Assembly: GCA_024220505.1 (NCBI GenBank)
Contig: JAKZZE010000021.1
Coordinates: forward strand, 558,001 to 622,000
Origin: Rhizopus arrhizus
Lineage: Eukaryota > Mucoromycota > Mucoromycetes > Mucorales > Rhizopodaceae
DNA: 64,000 nucleotides
Direction: 5' to 3'
Part shown: positions 40,982-52,031 of the stretch, one piece after another
Layout of the letters: the number at the start of each line of letters is the position of its first letter
Numbering within the stretch: the first letter of the stretch is position 1
Position numbers and translations under genes: made by a program
Notes under the pieces: generated by a model
Told to the model about the DNA's origin: nothing
Database searches by the model: none
Seen by the model: the letters and a program-made list of their open reading frames with translations, nothing else

Positions 40982-43132
40982 TTACTTATGAAGAGTTTGA
41001 AGTGGTTTACTAGAACGAGTAGCTGTGGATGAAGTATTACAAACGTTTTTAGTTGGAGGCTTATTACGACGAGTTCTTTTAACAGATCGTGTTGAAGAGC
41101 CAACATTAGATTTAGTTGTGGATTTTTTATCAACCAAATTAGAATTGGTTTCATCATCAGAAGAGAAATGTTTCATCGCAGCACTTATAGTACCAGATGG
41201 TGTAGATTTTAATACTTCAGATGAAGATGGAGAATTGGTTATTGTAGCATTTTTTGGAGGAATATACTTTTTACCAAGATTTTTCCAATACTTGCGTAGT
41301 GTGTTAGGGTCATTAAACTTATCTGCAGATAGCCATTCATCCCACTCACTGCTATAGTTTTTCCAACGTACAAGGTACTCACGGTCTTTTGGAGGGCCAC
41401 GATGGTTTATAACTGCCTCGATTTCGAAATTTATGATTTCATTACCTTCATCATCCAGTTCGATCACTTCTTCATTAGAGATTAATTTCAGCTCAACAGA
41501 AGTGTAGGCACGAGGCATAAGGACACCAGTTTCGTCACGTAAGATATAGGCATTTCCTTTATTTTTACGTACGACTGTATATGGTCCTTCATAAGCAGGA
41601 GCAAGTTGACCAGATTTATTTGGAATACGAACCATGACATGAGAGCCAGGTGTGTAATCAACAAGTCTATGAGAATCATTGAACTTTGCTTGTTCAAGTT
41701 CTATTTGTGCTTTGGTTTTATTTACAATAGCTGGGAATACAATATCAGTCATATAGTCAATGCGTTTCATGAGTTCTTCATGAGACATTGGTGGTTTATC
41801 TTTAACTTCTTTGAGCTTATCTTTGTCAGATCGAAAACCATAAGGTTCGTTCATTTTACGTGCGAACATGAGAGAGAAAGGTGTGGAATTTAACCGTTTG
41901 GATACACGATTATTCATAGCAAGTTGAATAGATGGAAGATATAAATCCCAATCATTGCCAACACCATGAGTGGCTTTAGCCAGTAATTTTTTGACTGATT
42001 GTACAGTACGTTCACTGATTCCATTAGCAGATGGGTGTAGAGGGGTGATGAATCGATGATCATAGCCCATAGCATCAGCTAAATCTTTTGAGAGCGAGTT
42101 TTTAAACTCTGTTCCATTATCACTTTGAAGTTTTGTAGGAAAACCCATAGTTGAGAATACGTCAATAAGAGAGCGTAAAATTGTATCTGATCTTTTATCA
42201 GGTAGAGCACGAAGTATACAAAAACGTGTACAAACATCGATGATAACCATAAAATAATTATTATTGTAAACGGAAGTAGTATGCATAGGACCACCAAGAT
42301 CAATAGCATAATGATCACCAGGGTAGTAGCTATAAATGCTGCGTAGAGGATGGAAGCCTCTTTTTTCTATATTATGTTTCATACAATCTTTGCATTGCTT
42401 AATGAATTTAATGCAATCACCTATCAGGTTAGGCCAATGAATACCGTCATTATGGAGACGTTTGACCATTTGTTCAGCACCATAGTGACCAATTTTATTA
42501 TGGGCATCTATAAGTAACTGTTGGTGTTCAGCCAAAGGCGGTGTAAGATAATCCGAATATAATGGCTGTGCAGATTGTACATAAAATAGGTATTGATCAT
42601 TGATGTTATTATCAATATTTCTTAGATCAGTATTTTCTTTAACTTGATTGATGTCCTTTTGTGCATCAGAAGTTGTAGTTTCTTGAATTACTGAAATAAT
42701 GTTAATAGCAGCATTGTATTTAGAATAAGCTCGATGTCTTTTCTTTGTATTGATTGTCTCAGAAATAGCATGATTCTGTCTATACGAGGATAATCTTTTG
42801 CCTTTTTTGATATCGCTTTCATGCTCGACCGTATCCTTTGGCGGATATAATCTGGATAGTTTGTCAGGTAAGACATTTTCCAAACCGGGAACATGAATGA
42901 CACTAAAGTTATAATCAAGGATGACGTCAAGCCATTTAATAAGCATACTATTTGCATTCTTTTGGGAATGAATATAGCATAAAGCTTTATGGTCAGTGTA
43001 TAAAGTAAATCGTGTGCCCCATATAAATTTATGAAATTGGGTTAAGGCATAAACTACACCAAGCAATTCACGCATTGTAACACTGTAGCGTTTTTCGCTT
43101 CTTGACAGGGAATGGGACATGAAACCAATGTA
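40982..43132 (-). CDS. G5 pol: RNase H end, integrase, chromodomain
   Basis: After Tc1-C the frame starts IGFMSHSLSRSEKRYSV (RNase H Glu region TMRELLGVVYAL), then LYTDHKALCYI. Integrase zinc domain: HNKIGHYGAEQM...CKDCMKHN. Core: first Asp in AIDLGGPMHT, second in QSDNGTEFKN, Glu in ANGISERTVQS. A C-terminal chromodomain (about 41330-41460) reads FEIEAVINHRGPP, EYLVRWKNYSSEWDEWL, DPNTLRKYWKN; such domains steer integration to particular chromatin. A Ser/Thr/Lys-rich tail ends the protein. The catalytic residues are intact but the upstream split removes function. Confidence 0.88.
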   Translation of the reverse strand, partial: YIGFMSHSLSRSEKRYSVTMRELLGVVYALTQFHKFIWGTRFTLYTDHKALCYIHSQKNANSMLIKWLDVILDYNFSVIHVPGLENVLPDKLSRLYPPKDTVEHESDIKKGKRLSSYRQNHAISETINTKKRHRAYSKYNAAINIISVIQETTTSDAQKDINQVKENTDLRNIDNNINDQYLFYVQSAQPLYSDYLTPPLAEHQQLLIDAHNKIGHYGAEQMVKRLHNDGIHWPNLIGDCIKFIKQCKDCMKHNIEKRGFHPLRSIYSYYPGDHYAIDLGGPMHTTSVYNNNYFMVIIDVCTRFCILRALPDKRSDTILRSLIDVFSTMGFPTKLQSDNGTEFKNSLSKDLADAMGYDHRFITPLHPSANGISERTVQSVKKLLAKATHGVGNDWDLYLPSIQLAMNNRVSKRLNSTPFSLMFARKMNEPYGFRSDKDKLKEVKDKPPMSHEELMKRIDYMTDIVFPAIVNKTKAQIELEQAKFNDSHRLVDYTPGSHVMVRIPNKSGQLAPAYEGPYTVVRKNKGNAYILRDETGVLMPRAYTSVELKLISNEEVIELDDEGNEIINFEIEAVINHRGPPKDREYLVRWKNYSSEWDEWLSADKFNDPNTLRKYWKNLGKKYIPPKNATITNSPSSSEVLKSTPSGTISAAMKHFSSDDETNSNLVDKKSTTKSNVGSSTRSVKRTRRNKPPTKNVCNTSSTATRSSKPLQTLHK

Positions 43133-44762
43133 CAGTAGCGGACAAAACTGGTGCACAAAACTTTTTTTCAGCTTTTAACTACCATTACCTGCTCATGGTA
43201 ATTGCAATAGTCATGAAACTGTACTAGAAGGAGGATATACTAGTCATTGTAATTTATGTATGTTCTAAGCTTGACATTGTTAAAACTGAGCGATAAGCGT
43301 GCTTTAAATTTATAAAATTTTATATTTTCTAAAAACCGCAAAAGTGGCTAAGACCTTAGACTTTATATAATCATCTCATCTCTTGATATCATCGGATGTT
43401 CTTCTTTGCATATGCTAATAATATGCGTGTATATCATTTTCAATAAAAGAACCCGGCTCTTTAACTACTCTTTTCCAAAGATCATCGACCCTTTTTGATC
43501 TAGTGTCGTATCATCATACCTTTGCCATCAATTGCCACCTGGCATGCTTAAGCGGACTTAGGCCGGGATTAGTGGCGGCTAAACTTGTAGCACAGAGGCG
43601 CTGTTATCAAATATTGAGTTTGTGGTATGCGTTGACTTGTGCCTTGTGTCATTGTCATGCTGAAACGAGAGATTACGACGTTTTAGACCACTATACGCTA
43701 GGCTTTTGTGGTATGAAGTAAGCGAAATATATGTGCATATTTATGAGTTCATTATACCATCGTATACCTGACACACATATTCTGGTCCTCAATATCTAAT
43801 ACAGCCTTAAAACATAACAGAGCAGCCAGCATGCTTCATTGTTTGATCACCGTGAAAAAATCGCTCAGGTTGCTCGACTTGCTTTCAATATTAGTGTATA
43901 CTGTCTGCATCCATAATGTTCATATTTGTTTCATTGCTAAAGATAGCAGACTTCCAGCCCTCTATTGTATACAATGGCTTGTCGTGATACCACATTCATC
44001 GCTTTTTCCGACTTATACAGCTGATGAAATTCTTCGATTCCTTACTTCCAGACTCAAAATCTAGCTTCCTACTGTGCCTTTAGACTGACAGTCTGCTAAC
44101 ACTGTATCTTAAGGTCCTCAAAATGTGCTGAGCATCAGGAACTGTGTGTAGCGGACCTTGTCCAAGCTCTAGGTTGATGACTGAACTAATAACTTTTCAG
44201 GCTAATAGCGGAATACCTTCATGATCACAAGACATTAAGTTTCTTTCTTCCCTCTTTCTCCTGTTGATTGTCCATTTAGAGATTCTTGTTACTCTAGGAA
44301 TATCTGTTGTCGTACGAACTAAGTGTATTCGAGATCTCAGAGTTTCATTTTTACAGTTGCTTATTTTCTTAAACATATAAGGCTAGTACTTTGTTATAGT
44401 GAATAGGGTAAAAACAAAAGGGGGGACTCAATGGGAAATACAAAATAAGTACAGTTTTATATATTTTTTAAGAGCTACTAAAATTCACTAATATGCGGTG
44501 AAATCTGAAAGCAAACGGGAGAGATATGGGGAAAATTGAAAGAAGGCTAGACAAGCACCACATTTTTGGCGAAAATTGAAATATGCAAAAAATCACTAAT
44601 AATGACCTTATGCCTGGGGGATGTCCGGTACAGTTCCGGTTTACATAACATAATGTATATTTTGGACTGTCTTTCAGATGGTATATGCCACAAAAGTCGC
44701 AGACATATGGCGGAGATACAATGTTGATTTTAATTTTTGTGCACCAGTTTTGTCCGCTACTG
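43133..44762 (-). mobile_element. Tc1-C: 1630-bp Tc1/mariner copy with a dead transposase
   Basis: Same ends and length as Tc1-A and Tc1-B. TA duplication at 43131-43132 and 44763-44764. It splits the RNase H coding region of G5: KIKRY before and IGFMSHS after. The degenerate transposase is on the minus strand. Confidence 0.88.
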
Positions 44763-44764
44763 TA

Positions 44765-46771
44765 TCTTTTGATTTTAGATATTTCGCCATTGGGTTTAGT
44801 CACTTCGAACTCTTGATATAAGCAACAACCAGTACTGTAATCTGATGAATCAGTAGCGATACAAAATGGTTTTGACAGATCAGGATGGGATAACATCAAT
44901 TCTGAAGACAAAATGTGCTTGATACTATCAAAGTGCATTTGATGCTCTTTTGTCCATTCGAAAGGACCTTTAACTTTTTCATCATGGCAACGCAAAGCAT
45001 CTAAGGGAGCCATGAGAAGTGCAGCATTGGGAGTATGTTGTCTAAAATAGTTGACAAACCCAAGAAAACTTTGCACTTGCTTCTGAGTAGTAGGACGAGG
45101 CCAATCGTATATATTTGTTAATTTTCGGGCATCTATCTGCTTTCCTGAGGCAGAAATAGAATATCCTAATAAGTAAACGGCAGGTTTTACCAAATAGGTC
45201 TTTTCAAAATTGATTTTTAAATTAGCATCAGTTAATATTTGTAGCACTTTTTTAACATGAAGAAAATGTGCATGTATAGATGAACTGAATATACAGATAT
45301 CATCAACAAAACATTTTACATAAGGAAGATCTTTAAATAATGTTAACATTATACGAGAGAATAACTGACTTATTGTAGATATTACAAAAGGAGCACCTCT
45401 ATACATATATTGTAAATTATTGGGTGCAGTAAAAGTAGTTTTAATTTGATCATCCTTATTTACAGGAAACTGATTAAATGCAGATTTTAGATCTAACGTG
45501 CTAAAAATGACTGCACCAGACATAGAATTGAATATGTCGTTAATTAATGGAAGTTGATGATTATCAACTGGTAAGACCTTATTTAACATTCTAGGATCCA
45601 ACACTAATCGAATTTTATCTGTCTTAGTGCCGTCTAAATTTTTTTTATGAGTTACTGTCATAGGCAGATTCCATCCAGATGGAGTTGCTGGAATGATAAT
45701 ACCTTCATCTAACCAACTATTTATTATATCCATTACTTTAGGCTGTAAGGTATATGCTATTGGATATTGCTTTATATTGGCAACATAATCTTTTGGTGTT
45801 GGAAGATGTAAAACAGCCTCTTTAATATTACATAAAGAATTCTTATTTAATTTTTTATTTGCTTCGATGTATGGTTTAATAGCCATATCAAAAACTTTTT
45901 GTTCTTTTTCTGTACCGGCTCGTGAAATATTTGGTTCATAAGCTTTGTCTAGAATAGAGTCGTCTAATTCTTTTTCAGTACTCTTATGTTTAACTGCTAC
46001 ATTCATTAAATGAATGGAAAGTTTAGGAAGCAAATCTGTTCCAATAAGAATTTTACAATTGTGAGAGGAAGCATGATCGTCAATAATATCAAACTTATGT
46101 TTAATAATGTGGTCAATGTTGTCGTATTCGACATTCACATAATCAATAGATCTCATTCTGGGAATTTGGTCGCCATTTGCTAAAACTAGGTTACCAGGAA
46201 CTGAATGAAATTTAATATTATTGTCTATTGCAAATTTTTTATTTATGACAGAGACACGTGCACCAGTATCTATGATACCATAAGTGTTCACATTATTAAG
46301 CGTGATTGGAGTAACGGGGAAATAAGCCACATTATCCGATTCGAATAGACTATCATCTTCTCCAACTTTATTATTACGAATGGCGAAGACATTTTTGTTA
46401 TACTCTTCATCAAAACTAGTATTTATATTTTTATTTGAACAGATTATGTTTCTGTCATAATGCTTATAAAGAAATTCAAATTCGTCATCAGATGATTCAC
46501 ATTGTTCATACGATTGCGAGGTAGATTCATTTTTACTAGGAGATAAAGATAAATCAGTAACTCTGTTTTTAGGAGATTTATTTATCTGACTAATGCTAGT
46601 GATCGAGTTGGACAACTCTAAATTGCTAACAGTTTTGTCATTTCCTTTAGAAGAATTACTTACAATTTGTTTGCCATATTTTCTTTTGATATGTTCAAGT
46701 CTTACAGAACAAGATGAATAATGACCAGGAGAGTACTTGGCAGTTTTGCAAAATGTGCATATACCTTGTTT
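44765..46771 (-). CDS. G5 pol: zinc knuckle, protease, RT and start of RNase H
   Basis: The frame opens near 46840 with CTFCKTAKYSPGHYSSC (a CCHC-like knuckle) and continues to protease (YGIIDTGARVSVINK, ILIGTDLLPKL). RT: GWNLPMTVTHKKNL, RLVLDPRMLNKVL, STLDLKSAFNQFP, and the catalytic CFVDDICIFSS (FVDD). RNase H starts PFCIATDSSDYSTGCCLYQ and stops where Tc1-C is inserted. Gag lies in another frame just upstream; either a programmed shift or a point indel separates them. Confidence 0.82.
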
Positions 46772-46773
46772 CT

Positions 46774-48090
46774 TTAAATCCGCAATTTCTTGCTGAAATT
46801 CAACAGATGTTTTTGAAACTTTTGGTTCTTATGTTCACTTTGATGTACCATTTTTCTTTTTTTAGTATTGGCGTTATCGTCCTGTTCAACGAGTTTTTTG
46901 CTATTATCTTCCTTTTTCTTATCCTTAAGGATGTTCAACAAAGCAGATTCCAAGTTGGCCATTTCTTTAATGAGAATTGACTCAAGGACATTCCATTCCT
47001 TAGGCAGAGGAATAAGTAAGTTGCGTGTTGAATAAATACTTTCTCCAGTGATATTGGAGCTAGTAGAGACAAGCGAGGGAAGATTTTTTTTGACAGTATC
47101 TTGGACAATTTCCTGAAACTTGACAGTGTAAAGCCTCGAAATGAAATGTCCAATCAAGAAAGTGTTATCATGCATGTTAACCTTTGCACCAAGAGAGAAA
47201 AGACGATATCGATCCATTGCTTGGGTCAAAGTTTCACAACGTTCTTGCTTGAAATTGATAAGATTTTTAAACCACATCTCTGGTGTAGTTTGTGAAGCAA
47301 GATCGAAGCGTTGTTTCAAGACTTCTTTTGCCTGATCCCAATTCAAAGCGGTTTTCTTATCCATACAACGTCTTTTGATGAATCTTTCGAACCAGTCATG
47401 GTCGGTATCACTGTCAGACTTTTCAAAAGAAACTTCCAGGTAGTGCAACCAATGATCCTCTACAGATACATCATAATCCAAGAATTTTCTTTGGAAATCT
47501 CTAATGAACATATCCAAAGATGGTTCATTACTTGGATTGACGTTTTTATCACCTTCGCGAAGAGTGAGCTGATACAGAGCACTAGCGGTAGGGTTGACGT
47601 TGAATTTTGGGATTTCACGGCTTGGGATAAGTCTATCCTTGGGTGATGAATTTCTAGATCCATTGCCCTTCAACTCATGATTACGCAGTTCTAACTGGGA
47701 AGCAATAAGAGCGTCAACATCATTTAAGGCTGATACAGCATAGCTCAATTGCTTTTCATTTTCTTCAAGTAAAGTTAGCTTATTTTCTAAAATAAAACTC
47801 GCTTTATTATTATTTAATTTTTCAATTAAATCAAAGAACAAGGATTTTTGAGCCATTAACCTCTCCATATACTTGGAAGGGTCCGAAGAAGGAACAGCAG
47901 GAGAAGAATCAGTAACTTCATCCATCTCAACATCAGTTTCAATGGATGCATCACCACGAGGATGGATGGATGAGTTTGACGCTCTACTTTCGAGAGTTTC
48001 AAGATCCATTCTATCCAAGGACTTAGCTACTTCATCAGCTGAATCCTTTTCAACGTTTTTGGCAGGGGATTGATTAATAGAAGAATTCAT
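46774..48090 (-). CDS. gag: G5 gag
   Basis: 438 residues from MNSSINQSPAKNVEKDS, about 10 bp inside the 5' LTR. It has an acidic/Ser-rich N-terminus, a coiled-coil-like part (RLMAQKSLFFDLIEKLNN, LLEENEKQLSYAVSAL), then a capsid-like region (DMFIRDFQRKFLDYDVSV, RFDLASQTTPEMWFKNL, LTQAMDRYRLFSLG). The end (QKFQKHLLNFSKKLRI) is in the wrong frame relative to the zinc knuckle, which continues in the pol frame. It resembles G4 gag in layout but not closely in sequence. Confidence 0.8.
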   Translation of the reverse strand: MNSSINQSPAKNVEKDSADEVAKSLDRMDLETLESRASNSSIHPRGDASIETDVEMDEVTDSSPAVPSSDPSKYMERLMAQKSLFFDLIEKLNNNKASFILENKLTLLEENEKQLSYAVSALNDVDALIASQLELRNHELKGNGSRNSSPKDRLIPSREIPKFNVNPTASALYQLTLREGDKNVNPSNEPSLDMFIRDFQRKFLDYDVSVEDHWLHYLEVSFEKSDSDTDHDWFERFIKRRCMDKKTALNWDQAKEVLKQRFDLASQTTPEMWFKNLINFKQERCETLTQAMDRYRLFSLGAKVNMHDNTFLIGHFISRLYTVKFQEIVQDTVKKNLPSLVSTSSNITGESIYSTRNLLIPLPKEWNVLESILIKEMANLESALLNILKDKKKEDNSKKLVEQDDNANTKKRKMVHQSEHKNQKFQKHLLNFSKKLRI

Positions 48091-48099
48091 TCAAAAAAA

Positions 48100-48434
48100 T
48101 GAGATATTTGCAGATAATAAAGTGAGAAAAAAAGAAAGGAAATAGCGCTTGAAAACTAGTAAATGAGTCTCTATGTAACCTCTTTATTAGATTTCAAGAC
48201 GAGAGAGAGAACCCATTTAATCAAACTACGCCTTTATATAGGAAATGAAATTATTCAGGGACCGAAGTGAGTTCAAGTTCAATTTTAGTATTGAGCTTGA
48301 ACAATATAAACATTGTATATGAGCTTTTAAGGAATATGTAATAAGTAATATTATGTATTCAGTACTTGTTATTTCTTATATAAGATCTGAGTAATCTCAT
48401 ACGAATAATAGTATTTAATGAGGTAAATACGACA
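48100..48434 (-). repeat. G5 5' LTR, 335 bp
   Basis: TGAGATATTTGCAG...AATACGACA. The internal sequence starts with a T run and GAATGAATTC rather than a TGG-type primer-binding site. Confidence 0.9.
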
Positions 48435-48439
48435 TCAAA

Positions 48440-49083
48440 GACAAGGAAAAGTGGAGCGTGCAAATCAATCCTGCAAAAAACTATTGAAAAAATTGGGTAT
48501 ACAGTAACCCAGTGATTGGGTGATTTGGTTGCCTGCCGCCTTGTTTGTCATGCGAACTACTCCTAGAGCAGATCATGGACTTTCTGCGTTCTTTCTGGTA
48601 TATGCACGCCATCCCAGGGTCCCACCTATTGAAAATGACTATACGGTTCATTATGAAGACTTGGATTGGGAAGATGAGAGGGACATAGACAACCGATTAC
48701 AGCAAATCATGGAAATGCACAAGCACTTCATTCCGGCCGCATATAGGGCGATGACAACTTACAAAGAAGCAATGAAAAATCGTTTTGACAAGAATGCGAA
48801 ACCTCGCAAACTTTTACCTGGAGACAAAGTTTTGGCCATCAATCGTACCTTGAAAGGCGTTGGCGTGGATGGCATGTCGCAATGGGTGGGACCTTTCGAA
48901 ATCAAGGAAAGACTGGGAAATGACACGTACATCATTGGTGATAATGATCTAGTATTGCCAGGGAAATATCATGTAAATTATCTGAAATTCTACCATGGAA
49001 GACCAAAAAACTGGGTACAATTAACTGCGAGACGAAGACATCAAAAAGCTGACGAGTCTCAGGTGTTTGATGTGGGGTTGTGA
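48440..49083 (+). pseudogene. G6 integrase C-terminal part
   Basis: Begins RQGKVERANQSCKKLL with the catalytic Glu, hits an in-frame TAA near 48504, then continues SDWVIWLPAALFVMRTTPR, AFFLVYARHPRVPP, and a GPY-type module (QWVGPFEIKERLGNDTYII). Ends VFDVGL. It joins the segment ending at 40566 once G5 and one TCAAA are removed. Confidence 0.82.
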
Positions 49084-49084
49084 A

Positions 49085-49285
49085 GTGGGTGGTGCTCACG
49101 ACCAAGAGGTCTGAAGTCCGATGGGGCCTTGGTGGCCAGCGATACGGTTAAAAAGGCAATATGTGTACAAGGAGGTGACTGCACTTGTGTAATCACTTAC
49201 AAATGAGTTTCTATTTTGTTTTCAATAAAACCACCTTTTCTTTCGGATAAGAAGAACATTTTTGGTTTTGGTACTTTTTGGCGTA
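49085..49285 (+). other. Non-coding 3' part of G6
   Basis: Contains a purine-rich ACAAGGAGGTGACTG and an AATAAAACC polyadenylation-like signal, then the LTR of G3. No ORF. It may include part of the G6 3' LTR. Confidence 0.4.
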
Positions 49286-49708
49286 TGTTGTATCCACACA
49301 ACTAGTAAAGTGAACATTCATGGATAAACGAGAGATCTCCGCAATAGCCAACTTTGCCCTGTTGTCTCTATCGGCGTTCCCACGACTATATCGGAACCTG
49401 ATTATAACAACGGCAGTTCAATCCAATTTTATTCGATAATTATCGTTAGATCAATAATTTATCTACTTCATTGTCCCTTGATTCGTCAAGAAGACAGCGG
49501 CTATTGATTATCTACTATCTTTCCTTTATCTTCCCATCCTTCCCACATTATTCTTTTAACCGATCAATTGAAATAGCGGTAAAGATCCAGACATCCAAAA
49601 AGTATAAATAGCCTCAAATGTTTTTATTAATAAAGCAACATATAATCTTTAGTTTCACAACTATTGTCTTTTTAGTTTTTGTCTCTTATTTTAATACTTG
49701 GCAAAACA
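49286..49708 (+). repeat. G3 5' LTR, family F, 423 bp
   Basis: TGTTGTATCCACACAAC...CTTGGCAAAACA, the inverse of the G4 LTRs. It has TATAAATA at 49603-49610 and AATAAAGC about 20 bp further on. Confidence 0.9.
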
Positions 49709-49781
49709 TTTTTTTTGTGAATTCTTTCTTGACTTTATTTTTAAAACAACCCTTTTTTTTATTACTACCTACCTTACCAAT

Positions 49782-52029
49782 ATGTCAAACACAAATGACT
49801 TCAACTCTGCTGCTGCTGGTTCTTCCAGTAGTAATGCCAAAACTTATCCTGATAACGCTCGTCGTATGTCAGATGTTTCTACTTTATCTTCAGAGGCAGA
49901 GTCCTCTGGAATGACCACTTCCGCAGTTTCATCTGGTTCTCTTGAACCTAGAATCGCAGCTCCATCCATCCACTCTTCCATTGAGGAGTTGGATTCCACC
50001 ATCATCGGTGCCACCCAAGTTATTCTTAACTTGTCTGTTCGTCTCCTTTCTACGACTCCTGAGTCAGAGGAAGACAACATGGTGCGCGCTAAGTACGAAG
50101 CCTGTTCCAAGGATCTGGAGAGACTAGTTCATACTAGAGACCTCCTCCAGCGAGCCATGAACCATGCTGTTCCTACCGCTTGGACTGGTTCACCTAAGGT
50201 TGCTCCTGCAGCCTTGAATGTTGTACCTCCAAACCTACCCCTCATGCAGTGGAAGGGTGCGGTCTTTGACCCATCTGCCCCTGTCTCTGTGGATGTCAAG
50301 CACTGCTTGAAAAAATTTCAGGACGTAATGTTCGCACATGGTCTTGATCTTGATCAGCACTGGCTTCGTCTTCTCCCTACTTGCTTGTCATCAAGTCAAC
50401 GTACTTGGCTTGATGAGTACCAAGAAAAAGAGGATGTCCATACGTGGAGTCAGTTCAAAAGGCTTTTACTAGCCATTATGGTGTTGGATCGGCTGAAGAA
50501 AAAGCCACGTCTACAACGGAGTTGTTACGCATCTCCATGACTGCTGCTGAAACTGTTGACCAGTACGTTGAACGTTTCAACAACCTCCGTCGCTTGGCAC
50601 AGATCCAAGATCGCTGTGTCTTGACTCGTTGCTTTTTGATCGGTCTTCAGGCCGACATCTACAAGAAGGTGGTCGTGTCCTTAGCCAATTGTACGGACGC
50701 GGAAAAAGAATCGGTCGACTACGTTGTCAAGTTGGCCAAGACTTTGTACCATTCGCTGTACAAAGTTCGTAAAGTGGCTAACGCTGCTCACACTTCTGCT
50801 GGCCCTTCGATGGTCAATGACTCTTCTTCTTCTGGTCGGAAGAGATCTTCTGCTTTTGTCTCTGGTTCTGCTCTTCGTTCTGCACCTTACCCAAAGGCTT
50901 CTAGGAAGTATTGCAGCTTCCACAAGACCAACAACCATAGCAGCGATGAATGTCGTGCTATGAAGAAAGCTTCCCCTTCTTCTACTTCTTCGGGTTCTAC
51001 CCAAGTTGATGTCTCCTCTGGTTCTGCTGCCTCTCAGTGGAATCCAAGAAACCAACCTTCCGGTTTGGGACGTCCGTGCCGCTCTTGTGGTGCTGACAAC
51101 TGGCGTCCTGGTCACCGATGCAAAGGAAAGGGCCGTTCAACCGGTTCCTTGGCTGACGATTCTGCCGGATCTTCTCACATGTTCCGAGCAATGAGTCGAT
51201 CCCCTGCTTCTTCCTTGTCTTCCGTTGCCTCTTCTGGTAACGCTGTTTCTGTTTCTGTTGGTTCTTCTGCCACTGCTGCTTCGAGTAGTAGTGATGCTTC
51301 TCCCGGTCGCAAGGCTGATGCTGCTGGTCCCGTTGTTCCTGTTCCCGATTCGTCGGATGATATGGACATTGATGTTGCGGAAGCCCTTACTGTGGCTGAA
51401 GCTGCTCAGGCCTGTAAGTACATTACACATCACATCTTTTCTAAAGCGCCTTCAAACACTAATACGCTTTATGTTCCTATTATTATAGAGCACATCAAAA
51501 CATGGGCCATGATTGATACCGGTTTGTCTTTTTCGTGTGTGTCTCCTTCGTTCTGTTCGACACTTGGTTTAGTTCCAACACCTAATCCAGGATCGATCAA
51601 GTTAGGACATAATAGTTCAAGTACTGTAAGCCGGTTAGGCATAATAAATCTTACTATTTATTATAACCAAATCCGTTTGTCATATGAATTTGAAGTGTTT
51701 GATTTTAGCAGTGATGTTCCCATTTGTTTAGGACTTGACATTTTGCCTAAACTAAGAATTGGTTTAACAGGATTAGCCACTTCTTGGTTAAATTCTATTA
51801 TTCCTAAAATACCTGATCCAGTTAACCCTGATGATTATAAGCCAAATGAAACTCCTGTTGGCACTATGCAGGAAAGACAACATTTGATGAGCACTATTCA
51901 ACCTTTGTTAGATGCTAATACGAGTATCCCCATGTCTTCTCATTGTAATTTACCTGGTGCTATCATCACTCTTGATACTGAACCCAATGCCTTTGCTTAT
52001 CGAAGACAACCCGATATTGCTATTGCTAA
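49782..52029 (+). pseudogene. G3 gag-pol fragment with one frameshift
   Basis: Starts MSNTNDFNSAAAGSSSS. One A is missing near 50461 (GTTCAAAAGG here, GTTCAAAAAGG in G4), which ends the first frame at 50540. The second frame carries on from about 50459 through the zinc knuckle (CRSCGADNWRPGHRC) and the protease, where the active-site motif reads IDTGLSFSC against IDTGSSFSC in G4. It ends PDIAIAN at the Tc1 junction, before RT. Confidence 0.88.
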
Positions 52030-52031
52030 TA

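Larger units (their letters stand above)
40567..48434 (-). mobile_element. G5: chromodomain Ty3/gypsy element
   Basis: The 334/335-bp LTRs are TGAGATATTTGCAG...AATACGACA on the plus strand and differ at about five or more positions. Target duplication TCAAA lies at 40562-40566 and 48435-48439. Order on the minus strand: gag, protease-RT, RNase H, integrase, chromodomain. Tc1-C splits RNase H. It is inserted in the integrase gene of G6. Confidence 0.93.
38767..49285 (+). mobile_element. G6: gypsy element host of nested insertions
   Basis: The pol is read in three parts: RNase H (to 39445), integrase N-terminal and core (39861-40566), and integrase C-terminal (48440-49083). They are separated by a solo LTR and by the complete element G5. 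Gag, protease and most of RT are absent on the left. The right part (49085-49285) is non-coding with AATAAAACC and is cut by the G3 LTR. Its own LTRs cannot be delimited. Confidence 0.75.
49286..52031 (+). mobile_element. G3: truncated chromovirus (family F)
   Basis: The 5' LTR (49286-49708) is followed by gag and the start of pol, highly similar to G4. It stops at the Tc1 insertion (TA at 52030-52031), and what follows on the far side of Tc1 is not G3 sequence. No 3' LTR. Confidence 0.88.

Noticed and set aside
43503..43721. 72-residue ORF in Tc1-C and Tc1-A
   Set aside because: Antisense shadow of the dead transposase; no motif of its own.
51137..51433. Open frames antisense and out of frame in the gag of G3 (and the same in G4)
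   Set aside because: Simple Ser/Ala-rich codon runs leave other frames open; the sense gag frame is supported by the zinc knuckle and the G3/G4 comparison.
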